The notes: generated by a model not told the origin, from the sequence alone. A stretch of DNA of 64,000 bases from CAZRVH01 sp964603635 (GCA_964603635.1 CAZRVH010000002.1:1-64000), one strand, 5' to 3'; shown: positions 26,723 to 34,573, numbered from the stretch's first letter. Numbers and translations are program-made.

Positions 26723-27853
26723 TTACGCCTGTTCTTCGTCGACGGCGGCAGCGGGCGCGACGGCCGTTTCGGCAGTAGCGCGGGCCTTGATCTCTTTTTC
26801 AAGCGATGCCGTCAGCTTTGGATTCTGCACGAGGTATGCCTTCGCCTGTTCGCGCCCCTGACCAAGGGTATCCTCGCCGTGGCGGAAGTAGGCGCCGGCC
26901 TTTTCGATGACGCCGAATCGAACTCCTGTATCCAGGATGTCTCCTTCCTTGGAAATGCCGCGGGCGTAGAGGATATCGAACTCGGCTTGGCGGAACGGGG
27001 GAGCGACCTTGTTCTTCACGACTTTCACGCGCGTCTTGTTTCCCACGATCTCCTGGGCATCACCCGTCTCACCGACCGCTTTCTCCAGGATCTTGTCGAT
27101 ACGACGGACATCGAGGCGTAGCGAACAGTAGAACTTGAGGGCGTTTCCTCCGGCGGTCGTTTCGGGATTGCCGAACATGACGCCGATCTTCATGCGAAGC
27201 TGGTTGATGAAGATGACGGAGCAGTTCGTCTTGCTGACGATGGCCGTGAGCTTGCGCAGGGCCTGGCTCATGAGGCGGGCCTGCAGACCCATGTGGCTGT
27301 CTCCCATGCTTCCTTCGATTTCGGCGCGGGGAGTGAGGGCCGCGACGGAGTCGATGACAACGATATCGATGCCGCCGGAGCGTACGAGGGTCTCGGTGAT
27401 CTCCAATGCCTGCTCTCCGTCATCCGGCTGGGAGACGAGAAGGGCATCGACGTCGACGCCGATCTTCTTCGCGTAGGAAAGATCCAGCGCGTGCTCCGCA
27501 TCGATGAAGGCGGCCTTACCTCCGTTACGTTGCACTTCGGCGATGGCATGGAGGGAAAGCGTCGTTTTTCCGGACGATTCCGGACCGTAGATCTCGATGA
27601 TGCGTCCGACCGGGAAACCTCCGCCCAAAGCGAGGTCGAGCGAAATGGAACCGGACGAGAAGCGAGCGATGTGCGAGATGTTGTTATCCCCCATGTTCAT
27701 GATCGCTCCGTCTCCGTACTGCTTCTTGATAGCGGCAAGGGCGGTCTGCACCGCGGCAAGCTTGGGATCGACTGCTGCTTCTTTCTTCGCTGCGGCCTTG
27801 GATACTTTTGCGTCCATGGTGGATGAGTGGGTAGTGGTAACGCTCTTATTCAT
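26723..27853 (-). CDS. recA: Recombinase RecA
   Basis: DNA strand-exchange ATPase and, in SOS-competent bacteria, co-protease for LexA. 376 residues from ATG 27853; ORF can extend to 27910 but without family similarity and through the promoter. Walker A GPESSGKT (90-97), AFIDAEHALDL, VVIDSVAALTPRAEIEGSMGD, VIFINQLRMKIGVMFGNPETTAGGNALKFY. The N-terminal 30 residues are longer than in E. coli. A -35/-10 promoter and two similar palindromes upstream (see separate entries) suggest repression. Confidence 0.97.
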   Translation of the reverse strand: MNKSVTTTHSSTMDAKVSKAAAKKEAAVDPKLAAVQTALAAIKKQYGDGAIMNMGDNNISHIARFSSGSISLDLALGGGFPVGRIIEIYGPESSGKTTLSLHAIAEVQRNGGKAAFIDAEHALDLSYAKKIGVDVDALLVSQPDDGEQALEITETLVRSGGIDIVVIDSVAALTPRAEIEGSMGDSHMGLQARLMSQALRKLTAIVSKTNCSVIFINQLRMKIGVMFGNPETTAGGNALKFYCSLRLDVRRIDKILEKAVGETGDAQEIVGNKTRVKVVKNKVAPPFRQAEFDILYARGISKEGDILDTGVRFGVIEKAGAYFRHGEDTLGQGREQAKAYLVQNPKLTASLEKEIKARATAETAVAPAAAVDEEQA

Positions 27854-27888
27854 AGGTTTTCTGAGAATGGAAGTAAAGGATGCTCGTT

Positions 27889-27937
27889 GGGTAAACGAAT
27901 GTACACCCACTATCTCTCAAGTCTCTGAGAGGGTCAA
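27889..27937 (-). promoter_or_regulatory. recA promoter with overlapping palindromic operator
   Basis: Minus-strand TTGACC (27932-27937) and GATAGT (27909-27914) with a 17-base spacer. The expected start (about 27902) falls inside GGGTAAAC-GAAT-GTACACCC (27889-27908), an inverted repeat of GGGTGTAC half-sites. The spacer itself contains a second palindrome, CTCTCA-N6-TGAGAG (27914-27931). Position over +1 suggests a repressor site, plausibly LexA-type. Confidence 0.65.
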
Positions 27938-27970
27938 CAAAGTACCGTTGCATCATGGAACAAAACATGA

Positions 27971-27990
27971 TGGTGTATTATCGTACACCC
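27971..27990. promoter_or_regulatory. Second copy of the GGGTGTAC palindrome
   Basis: TGGTGTAT-TATC-GTACACCC: the right half is identical to that of the recA operator, the left matches 6 of 8. It lies about 118 bases before the recA ATG and 53 bases after the preceding gene. Confidence 0.5.
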
Positions 27991-28042
27991 TTAAAAGTAC
28001 TCGCGTGAACAAAAGAAGATGGCGCGATTATTTGATTATTCT

Positions 28043-30478
28043 TTACTTTAAAATGGTCACGATGCCTCTGTCTCCGTCTACCTCGATCATATCGCCGTCA
28101 CGTATCATCTGCGTTGCGACTTTCGTACCTATGACGCATGGTTTATTCATCTCTCTCGCAACGATGGAGGCGTGAGAGGTGATTCCTCCCTCATTCGTGA
28201 CGAAAGCGGCCGCACGCTCCATCACGGGAACGAAATCGACGGATGTCATGGTGGTCACCAATATCTCGCCGGGCAGCAGTTTCTTGAAATCCTGCGAATG
28301 CAGGATGATCTTTGCAACTCCGCGCACAATGCCGCTGTTCGCGCTGAATCCTTCCATTGTCGTTCCGGTCACTTCACTGGATTTCCCTTTCCCTAGCTGA
28401 AGATGGACGTATTTTTCGAGCTTCTCCAAGGTCTTGGCATCAAGCGATACCAATGTGTCATTTGCCATCGTCGCTCCCATCAATTCCCGTTCTTTGGCTA
28501 TATTTTTAAAGAACAGCTTCTTCCCTGCGATGACGCTTCTTACTTCATCCGGATGCAGGTAAAAGCAGTCGCGCCAATGGGAAAGCCCGCATTGCTTGGC
28601 TACCTGTTCGAAAATACTTCTGTATCCCAAGGATACCCTGCAAAAAACGTTCTTTCTGAACTCATTCATAAGGGTAGCTTCCTGCATGAGGTGAGCCAGA
28701 AGCGATATCCTGGCATCTCCTATTTCTTCTATTCTTTTCTGCGCCCGTCCCACACGTTCGTCATGGCTTACCTCCAATGCCTTGAATTCCTTTTTGCACT
28801 CTTTGAGAAGCATGTTGCCCAGTTGGGCATGCGCGTCTTCCATCGTCCAAGGCTCATCGCAAAAATTCACGGGAATGCTTCCGTACTTTCCCAGCCAGAT
28901 CGCCAACTCGTCTTCTTTTTGCTTCTTCGATATCTTGGATTCCTGAACTTGCACGGCAATCGCCAGGAGATCCATCTGCGAATCGAAAAGGGGGGTGTGT
29001 TCCGTCGGATAGGTGATGGTCGCAATCGTCGAAGAAATATCCGCATCCTGTATCCCTATTTCTTTCAGTCTCTCGGTGAGCAATTCTCCTCCCCTGCGTC
29101 CAAGCGCCGCGGTGGGGAAAAGGCCCGCGCAGTACCGCATATATTGCTTCTCAAAGGCCTCCCAGTGGGGGAGGGTCGGTTCTTTTTTGCAGAGAGTCAG
29201 GCTTTCCAGGAATTGGTTTCCGAAACGCATGTATTTTTCCTTCAAGGCCGCGATCTTCTCTTTTGTATCCAAGACCCTGAACAATTCGTCCTGATACGCC
29301 TTGAAGCTCGGCATGTCCGTAAACACATGTGTCTGCGTACCGTTGATCGTAATGAATGGAATGAGGAAGTGCGTAATAATACCGAAGTCCTTCGTGTTGT
29401 GGTAATGGCCAAGCGTGCTCAGGCATTCGTGCCAGTAAGACATATTCCGGGTTATCACGAGGGACAGTTGGACCCCATCAATGACATTTAGATCGCTTGT
29501 TCCCGCACTATCCTTCATCTTCTGTGCACCCTCTTTTTTTAGAGTTGTAATCGGTCTGCTTTGGACGATATAGAATTGATTCTTCACCTTTGCCCACTCT
29601 ACGTCTACGGGGAATCCGTAATGCTTTTCGATATGCAGGATCGTCTTTGCGAGCGTTAGAACTTCCTCGTTGGATAAGGAGGGGAGCGATCCCAACGCGG
29701 AGGGGATCTTTTTCCATTCGTTCCCGCCTCCCTTTTTACGGAAGATCCCTTTTTCCTGGGTCCCTATCGTTTGTTCGAAAATCGACCAATTGTCTTTGCG
29801 AACGACGAAGTTGTCCGGGGTTATTGATCCGGACACGATCGCCTCTCCGAGGCCGTAGCCTGACTCGATGATCATTTGATTGGAGTCCTGCGTCACCGGG
29901 TGAACAGAGAACGCGATGCCTGATACTTCACTCTCGATCATTTGCTGCACCACCACCGCTACTGAAATATGCTGGCCATGCTGCTTCTTTTCAAAGCGAT
30001 AGAAGATGGCACGCGGAGAAAAGAGCGAAGCCCAGCAATGCCGTACGTTTTCCAATAGATCTTTGTCGGTTGTATTCAGATAGGATTCAAGCTGCCCAGC
30101 CCAGGCCGCGCTTGCCCCATCTTCGGCAGTCGCGCTGGAACGGACTGCGACATACTTCGAATCAAGTGTCTTATGTGCCTTCAAGATATCCTTGGCGATA
30201 TCCGCCGGCATTTCTTTATGAAGAATAAGCGCCTGGATCGTTTCTGAGGCATGTTCCACCGTGGACATGGATTTGTGGTTCACAGTCTCTAGAAGCGCAT
30301 CTATTTCGGCATCCAAACCCGTTCTCGAAAGAAATGCATCGAAGGCTGATGAGAGGATAACGAACCCTGGGGGAACAGGGATTCCCGCCTGCGTCATCTC
30401 GCCCAACGAAGCCCCTTTACCTCCGGCAATGTCCGCATCGCCTTTGCTTAGCTTGCCAAACACGCGGGTGAACTCCAT
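28043..30478 (-). CDS. PEP-synthase/rifampicin-phosphotransferase-like enzyme lacking the PEP-binding barrel
   Basis: 811 residues from ATG 30478. Residues 1-310 are the ATP-grasp PPDK/PEPS N-terminal domain (GGKGASLGEM, VRSSATAEDG, VVQQMIESEVSGIAFSVHP, IESGYGLGEAIVSG, DVEWA...YIVQSRPIT). About 310-700 is unlike PEP synthase. The C-terminus is the swivelling phosphohistidine domain (NEGGITSHASIVARE, His769, PCVIGT). The pyruvate/PEP TIM barrel of PpsA is missing, so the layout is that of rifampicin phosphotransferase: ATP, substrate, His. Substrate unknown. Leaderless: TATACT (30485-30490). AT-richer than neighbours. Confidence 0.85.
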   Translation of the reverse strand: MEFTRVFGKLSKGDADIAGGKGASLGEMTQAGIPVPPGFVILSSAFDAFLSRTGLDAEIDALLETVNHKSMSTVEHASETIQALILHKEMPADIAKDILKAHKTLDSKYVAVRSSATAEDGASAAWAGQLESYLNTTDKDLLENVRHCWASLFSPRAIFYRFEKKQHGQHISVAVVVQQMIESEVSGIAFSVHPVTQDSNQMIIESGYGLGEAIVSGSITPDNFVVRKDNWSIFEQTIGTQEKGIFRKKGGGNEWKKIPSALGSLPSLSNEEVLTLAKTILHIEKHYGFPVDVEWAKVKNQFYIVQSRPITTLKKEGAQKMKDSAGTSDLNVIDGVQLSLVITRNMSYWHECLSTLGHYHNTKDFGIITHFLIPFITINGTQTHVFTDMPSFKAYQDELFRVLDTKEKIAALKEKYMRFGNQFLESLTLCKKEPTLPHWEAFEKQYMRYCAGLFPTAALGRRGGELLTERLKEIGIQDADISSTIATITYPTEHTPLFDSQMDLLAIAVQVQESKISKKQKEDELAIWLGKYGSIPVNFCDEPWTMEDAHAQLGNMLLKECKKEFKALEVSHDERVGRAQKRIEEIGDARISLLAHLMQEATLMNEFRKNVFCRVSLGYRSIFEQVAKQCGLSHWRDCFYLHPDEVRSVIAGKKLFFKNIAKERELMGATMANDTLVSLDAKTLEKLEKYVHLQLGKGKSSEVTGTTMEGFSANSGIVRGVAKIILHSQDFKKLLPGEILVTTMTSVDFVPVMERAAAFVTNEGGITSHASIVAREMNKPCVIGTKVATQMIRDGDMIEVDGDRGIVTILK

Positions 30479-30584
30479 AGGAGCAGTATAGATACTTCTT
30501 CCTGAGAAGTGAATCACTGTTAAGCACATGGAAAACGAGAACAGACTGGTGTCTGCTCTCGGTTCCCTCACATGAATGATTTCC

Positions 30585-30959
30585 TTACGTGACCATAAGG
30601 ACTGCACGCAGATGCTCGAGTTGAGTCGCAGTCATATCCACAAAATTCAAAGTATCAAATGGAATATCCTGGACATGAAGAACACTCCAAAGCAATGCCT
30701 TGTTTTGCTTCGGAAAGAATATGACGCGAATTGCCTGATAAGAGGACCCCGTATCACGTACGTATAAGGCAATCCAGTTTTCGTGCTGGCCATTCCAGGC
30801 AAGCATAAAATCAACGTGCGTAATACCCGCGGGGATCTGCACAGAGATTATCTGCACTCCTTGCAACTTCACCACGGATAAAGTGGCGAAATGAGGGCTA
30901 TTGTCATAATTCAAATCAAGCAAATGATCATTTCCCCAGGTAAGTTGAGCTGTAGGCAT
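30585..30959 (-). CDS. Hypothetical protein
   Basis: 124 residues, cytoplasmic, beta-rich by pattern (LSVVKLQGVQIISVQIPAG, WIALYVRDTG); no family recognised. AT-rich like the next gene. Start 30959 has AGGA 7 bases upstream. The leader carries overlapping hairpins: CCGATTC (30995-31001) can pair with GAATCGG (31012-31018), or CCGA-TTCC-TCGG can form instead. Confidence 0.6.
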   Translation of the reverse strand: MPTAQLTWGNDHLLDLNYDNSPHFATLSVVKLQGVQIISVQIPAGITHVDFMLAWNGQHENWIALYVRDTGSSYQAIRVIFFPKQNKALLWSVLHVQDIPFDTLNFVDMTATQLEHLRAVLMVT

Positions 30960-31099
30960 GGCACAATCCTTATGGGCAAGAATAGGGAGGGAAACCGATT
31001 CCTCGGAAGAAGAATCGGAAGACTCCCTACGAAAGATGGTTTCAAGGAACCGCGAAAGTACGGAATGCTATACCTCTTTGATCGCCTGGAACAGCCCTT

Positions 31100-31954
31100 T
31101 TACCTCTTCAAAAGCACGCAATGCCCGATTCCCGTGGCGGTATCGGTAATGCCGCAATAGCTGCCTGCGGGACACAGGATTCCCGCCTCCCCGCCGCACG
31201 GCATACCGGCCTGGGAACCCGTTCCCGAAGGAACGACGACCGATCCCGAAGCAGAGGAGAAAGAGGACGAAGACTTGTTCGTGAAAACGATGGACTTCAG
31301 GACGCGGAGAAGGTCCGCATCGCCCATGCCTTCCTCCGGAGTATAGCTGATGGTGAAGAAGTCCTTGCCATGCTGGACATGCAGCAGCACGGAACCGGAC
31401 CCTGCTTTCTGCAGGCGCACCGCGCGCTCGCCGCCGATGACCAAAGGAGTGCCGCCGGGGAGGTACGCCATGGTGGATTTATACAGCTTCAGGACGGACG
31501 GACCCGCGACCGTACGGGAATAACTGACGCCGTCATCGAACTCCTGCGCGACCCAATCGAGGGGCACCTTCAGGCCCAGGTTGAGCAAATAGAGCTCCTC
31601 GTCGCGGGAAGGCGCCACGTTTTCCTTGATCTCCGTCGCAACGAGTACGGGCAGATAGGACTCGTTGGAATTCGCCTCCACGGTTCCCTTCACCAACACG
31701 TCCATACCCTCGTACGTGCGCAAATTCACCACGCTGCTCTCCACGTAATAGATCTGCTTGCCATCCTGCAGGAGAACGTGGGTACCGCGGCGGACCAGGG
31801 AAAGATCGACGGGCTGAAGCGCGCCGCTGAGCGTCTGGACGCCCTCGGGAATGTTCTGACCGGCAGGGGAACATCCTTGCAGCAAAAAGAATCCCGAGGC
31901 CAAGACGGCGAGGGTTAGCAAAGAAACGTGACGAAGAGAAAAGGGGAAGGTCAT
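31100..31954 (-). CDS. Lipoprotein with Cys-rich C-terminus
   Basis: 284 residues. Signal peptide with lipobox LQGC, then a beta-rich domain of OB-like pattern (VDLSLVRRGTHVLLQDGKQIYYVES...VLVKGTVE), a middle domain (LDWVAQEFDDGVSYSRTV...DFFTISYTPEE), a Ser-rich linker, and a C-terminal module with five Cys (PCGGEAGILCPAGSYC...GHC) resembling a small disulfide knot. Mature protein is outside the membrane. ATG 31954 is chosen since CACAAT (31961-31966) ends 6 bases upstream. No function known. Confidence 0.75.
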   Translation of the reverse strand: MTFPFSLRHVSLLTLAVLASGFFLLQGCSPAGQNIPEGVQTLSGALQPVDLSLVRRGTHVLLQDGKQIYYVESSVVNLRTYEGMDVLVKGTVEANSNESYLPVLVATEIKENVAPSRDEELYLLNLGLKVPLDWVAQEFDDGVSYSRTVAGPSVLKLYKSTMAYLPGGTPLVIGGERAVRLQKAGSGSVLLHVQHGKDFFTISYTPEEGMGDADLLRVLKSIVFTNKSSSSFSSASGSVVVPSGTGSQAGMPCGGEAGILCPAGSYCGITDTATGIGHCVLLKR

Positions 31955-32001
31955 GGGCGCATTGTGATGGGGATGCCCGGGAATGACAACCGATTTCATG
32001 G

Positions 32002-32028
32002 AAAAGCCCGCAGCGGAAGCTGCGGGCT
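32002..32028 (-). terminator. Terminator of the microprotein operon
   Basis: Perfect 10-bp stem AGCCCGCAGC/GCTGCGGGCT with loop GGAA; on the minus strand it is followed by TTTC. It lies 33 bases after the last small gene (stop at 32061). Confidence 0.8.
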
Positions 32029-32060
32029 GGAGTCTGACGAACGTCGTCAGCGGGCAGTTA

Positions 32061-32177
32061 TCAATGGGGCCGGCAATTGAACCAACAATAACAAGTCACA
32101 ACTCCGACTGTTAGGCCAAAAGACACGGCGAACGAATATAGTAAGGGCTCCCAGTTATCTACTATTATGCAAAACAC
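32061..32177 (-). CDS. Microprotein 5 of operon (38 aa, one TM)
   Basis: GTG start at 32177 with a very strong GGGAGGA 7 bases upstream. The product begins MFCIIVDNWEPLLYS, then a hydrophobic segment (FAVSFGLTVGVVTCYCWF) and a short tail NCRPH with several Cys. Unrecognised. Support comes from the Shine-Dalgarno site, membrane-like composition and position in a tight row of small genes before a terminator. Confidence 0.55.
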   Translation of the reverse strand: MFCIIVDNWEPLLYSFAVSFGLTVGVVTCYCWFNCRPH

Positions 32178-32200
32178 TGATTTTTCCTCCCAAAAAGTGT

Positions 32201-32287
32201 CTACCGGGACCGACAGATGAACGGACCCAGGCAGTTATACGAAAAAAGAAATGCCAAAGGCACCAAAACAAAAATGAGGTTATGCAT
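32201..32287 (-). CDS. Microprotein 4 of operon (28 aa, hydrophobic)
   Basis: MHNLIFVLVPLAFLFSYNCL, then a short basic tail ending RSR. ATG 32287 has GGAGGAG 5 bases upstream and overlaps the stop of the preceding small gene by 8 bases (ATGCATAA), implying coupled translation. Looks like a signal-anchor or leader peptide; function unknown. Confidence 0.5.
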   Translation of the reverse strand: MHNLIFVLVPLAFLFSYNCLGPFICRSR

Positions 32288-32408
32288 TCCTTCTCCTCCA
32301 TTTTCTATCAAAGATGGCATAGATCAGCCTGTCCCAGCAAAAAGCACTGGCTGTCACAATAACGGTCATACCCGCCGAAATCACCGCAACATCATTGAAA
32401 CGATCCAT
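32280..32408 (-). CDS. Microprotein 3 of operon (42 aa, one TM)
   Basis: MDRFNDVAVI, a hydrophobic stretch (ISAGMTVIVTASAFCW), then DRLIYAIFDRKWRRRNA with a strongly basic end. ATG 32408 lies inside the last codons of the 81-residue gene (17-base overlap), with GGAGG 11 bases upstream. The positive-inside rule would put the C-terminus in the cytoplasm. No family recognised. Confidence 0.5.
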   Translation of the reverse strand: MDRFNDVAVISAGMTVIVTASAFCWDRLIYAIFDRKWRRRNA

Positions 32409-32637
32409 TATCAAACGAGCCTCCATATTTTTGACCATATTGACGCATCACTTCAAATCTCCATCTCTCAAGCACCATCACTAACGGGAAGACAACTGAC
32501 GCTGCCAGCAGGAAAGCGGCAAACAATACGGACACATTGTAAAAGATACAGGAAAGGGGCAATCCGAATGCCAGCCCCAGAATGATGACCAGCAAACAAT
32601 TCCGTGCCAATCCCCGGAAAGTTACCGGTGTATCCAT
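32392..32637 (-). CDS. Microprotein 2 of operon (81 aa, two TM)
   Basis: Two membrane segments (about 13-33 and 37-56: LLVIILGLAFGLPLSCIF, LFAAFLLAASVVFPLVMVL) and a charged tail (ERWRFEVMRQYGQKYGG). ATG 32637 has AAGGAG 8 bases upstream and shares one base with the stop of the upstream frame (TAATG). Holin-like or subunit-like topology, but no sequence family is recognised. AT-richer than the genome around it. Confidence 0.65.
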   Translation of the reverse strand: MDTPVTFRGLARNCLLVIILGLAFGLPLSCIFYNVSVLFAAFLLAASVVFPLVMVLERWRFEVMRQYGQKYGGSFDNGSFQ

Positions 32638-32801
32638 TATTTCGGCTCCTTATGTAAGTGTCCGATGTTGCCGGACGGCATGCTTGGACGATCGAATTGA
32701 TCGTGTTGAGGCAAGCACGCCATGCCCGACCGTTCTCCCAAGTATGAGAAAGGACACAGGGTGCTTGCCTCGAATATCCTGCCCGTGCTGTAAAAAAGCA
32801 T
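32637..32801 (-). CDS. Microprotein 1 (54 aa) or structured leader of the operon
   Basis: ATG 32801 sits 6 bases after a TATCCT -10 (32808-32813), so a leaderless 54-residue frame with four Cys is predicted, ending in TAATG at the next gene. The same bases form strong inverted repeats: an 11-bp stem (32708-32718 with 32761-32771), ACGATC-N5-GATCGT (32688-32704) and TGCC-GGAC-GGCA (32669-32680); GGACAC near the next ribosome site can pair with GTGTCC upstream. It may be a coding leader, a riboswitch-like RNA, or both. Confidence 0.45.
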   Translation of the reverse strand: MLFYSTGRIFEASTLCPFSYLGERSGMACLPQHDQFDRPSMPSGNIGHLHKEPK

Positions 32802-32807
32802 GTTGGC

Positions 32808-32835
32808 AGGATATACAAATATTGAAAATAAACAA
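32808..32835 (-). promoter_or_regulatory. Promoter of the microprotein operon
   Basis: Minus-strand TTGTTT (32830-32835), 16-base AT-rich spacer, TATCCT (32808-32813). It starts after the terminator at 32888-32905, defining a separate transcription unit. Confidence 0.6.
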
Positions 32836-32880
32836 TTAATATAGAATGCGCAGGGGAGTTGTCCCTGTATTTTGCGCAGC

Positions 32881-32905
32881 AAAAAAATCCCCGGTTGCCC
32901 GGGGA
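32881..32905 (-). terminator. Terminator of the sigma4-HARE gene
   Basis: TCCCCGG-TTGC-CCGGGGA, followed on the minus strand by seven Ts. Confidence 0.92.
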
Positions 32906-32931
32906 CTTTGGAATCGATGGAAAGGACGTTG

Positions 32932-34032
32932 TTATTTCTTCGAGGGATCAAAGGAGTAGACGGCGCGACCGACGCGGACGAAGTACGGCATCTTCTGAAG
33001 GTTCAGGGAGATCGTTCCGACCTTCACCGTGCGCTGCTTGCCGACCTCGGAGATGATTTCCTTCTTGGAGAGGGGACCCTTCTCTTTGAGGATCGCCTCG
33101 ATGACATCGGCGACCGTACCCGGCTCGTACCCCCACTCGCGCAGGGCGTACAAACCGCGTCCCACGAGGACGAACTGCGGATAGCGGATGAGTTCGTTGT
33201 GGACCGCCTGCACCGTGACGTTCTTGTGGTCGAAGTGACTCTCGCGGATGCGGTTCGCGATCTCCATGAAGTGGAGCGGGGAACCGGACTTGCGCAGGAC
33301 GATTTCCACCTTGTCGCGGATGGAGCGCGGGCGGACGAAACGCCACTCGGTCAGCCCCCAGCCTTCGTCGATTTCGCGCAGGCGCTCGTCGATCGTCATG
33401 CAGGAGGAGATGAGTTCTTTGTTGGGATTGCGATCCTTGAAGAGGTTCAACGCCTGGACGGCGGAAATGAGCTCTTCCTTCTTCATGCAGGAGCGGCGCT
33501 TCTTCAGGATCTTCACCATGTTATCGACGATGATGGAGATGTCTTCCATGGCGAGGCTCTCCAGTCTCCAGAAGGGGACGAAGGTGCCGCTGTGGCCGGA
33601 CGTGTTCATCTCGGTATCGATGGAGAAGCTGAGGCGAAGGACGGCCCCGTCCAGATCCGTGCTCTGGGGCATGCGCTTCAGGACCTGCGAAATCAATTCA
33701 TCCTCGCGCATCACGCCCCCGTGAATGCGAAGGATTCCCTTCGCCAATTCATTGACGTCGTTCAACTTGGTCGTGCGGACCGTGCGTCGCAGCTTGCTCA
33801 GGGCGATTCCCTCGATCTGTCGGATGCGCTCGCGCGTCACTTTGAAATGCTTTCCGATCTTCTCCAGCGTCTGCTTGGGCTGTCCTTGAAGCGCAAAGCG
33901 CCTCTTGATAACCATGGCTTCCTTCTCGGTCAAAACCATAAACAAGTCATCCAGCAACGATTGTAGGTTCACGGAGATTTTACCGTTCAAACTTGCTTGC
34001 TGAGGGGTGATGGTGGAGGAGGAGTCTGCCAT
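32932..34032 (-). CDS. Sigma-70 region 4 / HARE-HTH fusion regulator
   Basis: 366 residues. Residues about 30-85 read as a sigma-70 region 4 helix-turn-helix (LTEKEAMVIKRRFALQG, LEKIGKHFKVTRERIRQIE, ALSKLRR), the domain that contacts the -35 element and the RNA polymerase beta flap. No regions 1-3 are present. After a long helical middle, residues about 245-360 contain HARE-HTH-like winged-helix modules (SPLHFMEIANRIRE, TVQAVHNELIRYPQFVLVGRGLYAL; then PLSKKEIISEVGKQRTVKVGTISLNL), as in the delta subunit RpoE. Likely an RNA-polymerase-associated regulator. It cannot act as a full sigma factor. Confidence 0.85.
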   Translation of the reverse strand: MADSSSTITPQQASLNGKISVNLQSLLDDLFMVLTEKEAMVIKRRFALQGQPKQTLEKIGKHFKVTRERIRQIEGIALSKLRRTVRTTKLNDVNELAKGILRIHGGVMREDELISQVLKRMPQSTDLDGAVLRLSFSIDTEMNTSGHSGTFVPFWRLESLAMEDISIIVDNMVKILKKRRSCMKKEELISAVQALNLFKDRNPNKELISSCMTIDERLREIDEGWGLTEWRFVRPRSIRDKVEIVLRKSGSPLHFMEIANRIRESHFDHKNVTVQAVHNELIRYPQFVLVGRGLYALREWGYEPGTVADVIEAILKEKGPLSKKEIISEVGKQRTVKVGTISLNLQKMPYFVRVGRAVYSFDPSKK

Positions 34033-34190
34033 AAGCAGGCGGGGAGGGGAGAAGGAACATCCTTTGTTTTACCAGAATGTTGACAGATACAAAAGATCTT
34101 CCATTGGTTCGTATGGACGCAAATTTATCTTCTTGTTGCAGTCGCAAAAAGTAAAGTTTAAAGAACCAAGTAAGTTACTTTATATCAGTT

Positions 34191-34568
34191 TTATTCTTTG
34201 TCAACACCCCTTTCCAGGTACAGGGCCAGAAGGGTGCAGGCAGCCTTGGCATCCCCGTCATTTTCTCCGTGTTTTTGGCTTGTGAAACGCTCATCCAGAT
34301 ATTCCACCACCATGCCTTTTTCCTCCAAAAGGGCTCCCATATCCCGCACATAGGCTACTTGGGACCCTTCTTTGCCCGTAGGAAGCAAGGGAAGACCCAA
34401 CAGGACCACATCTATATCCCGTTCATCCGCCATCAGCAAAATCTCATCCAGGAGGTCCTTGGGGGAGTGTGTCTGGATGGTATCGAGTGGCAGGGCGATA
34501 CCGATGTCGCTGTCTGCAAAAGCCGCTCCCGTGCGCCTGGTGCCGAGATCGAGAGCCAGAATGCGCAT
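34191..34568 (-). CDS. ruvX: Putative pre-16S rRNA nuclease / Holliday junction resolvase-like RuvX (YqgF)
   Basis: 125 residues, RNase H fold: MRILALDLGTRRTGAAFAD with the first catalytic Asp (Asp7), VVLLGLPLLPTGKEGSQ, VVEYLDERFTSQKH with a second acidic pair, and a closing DAKAACTLLALYLE with the last Asp. Acts in 16S 5' maturation in E. coli. ATG 34568 is five bases after the rpsT stop, so the pair is co-transcribed. The longer in-frame extension to 34940 is not family-like. Confidence 0.9.
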   Translation of the reverse strand: MRILALDLGTRRTGAAFADSDIGIALPLDTIQTHSPKDLLDEILLMADERDIDVVLLGLPLLPTGKEGSQVAYVRDMGALLEEKGMVVEYLDERFTSQKHGENDGDAKAACTLLALYLERGVDKE

Positions 34569-34573
34569 GTTGC

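Noticed and set aside
34075..34110. TTGACA on the plus strand as a promoter
   Set aside because: No -10 hexamer at 15-19 bases and no plus-strand gene downstream.
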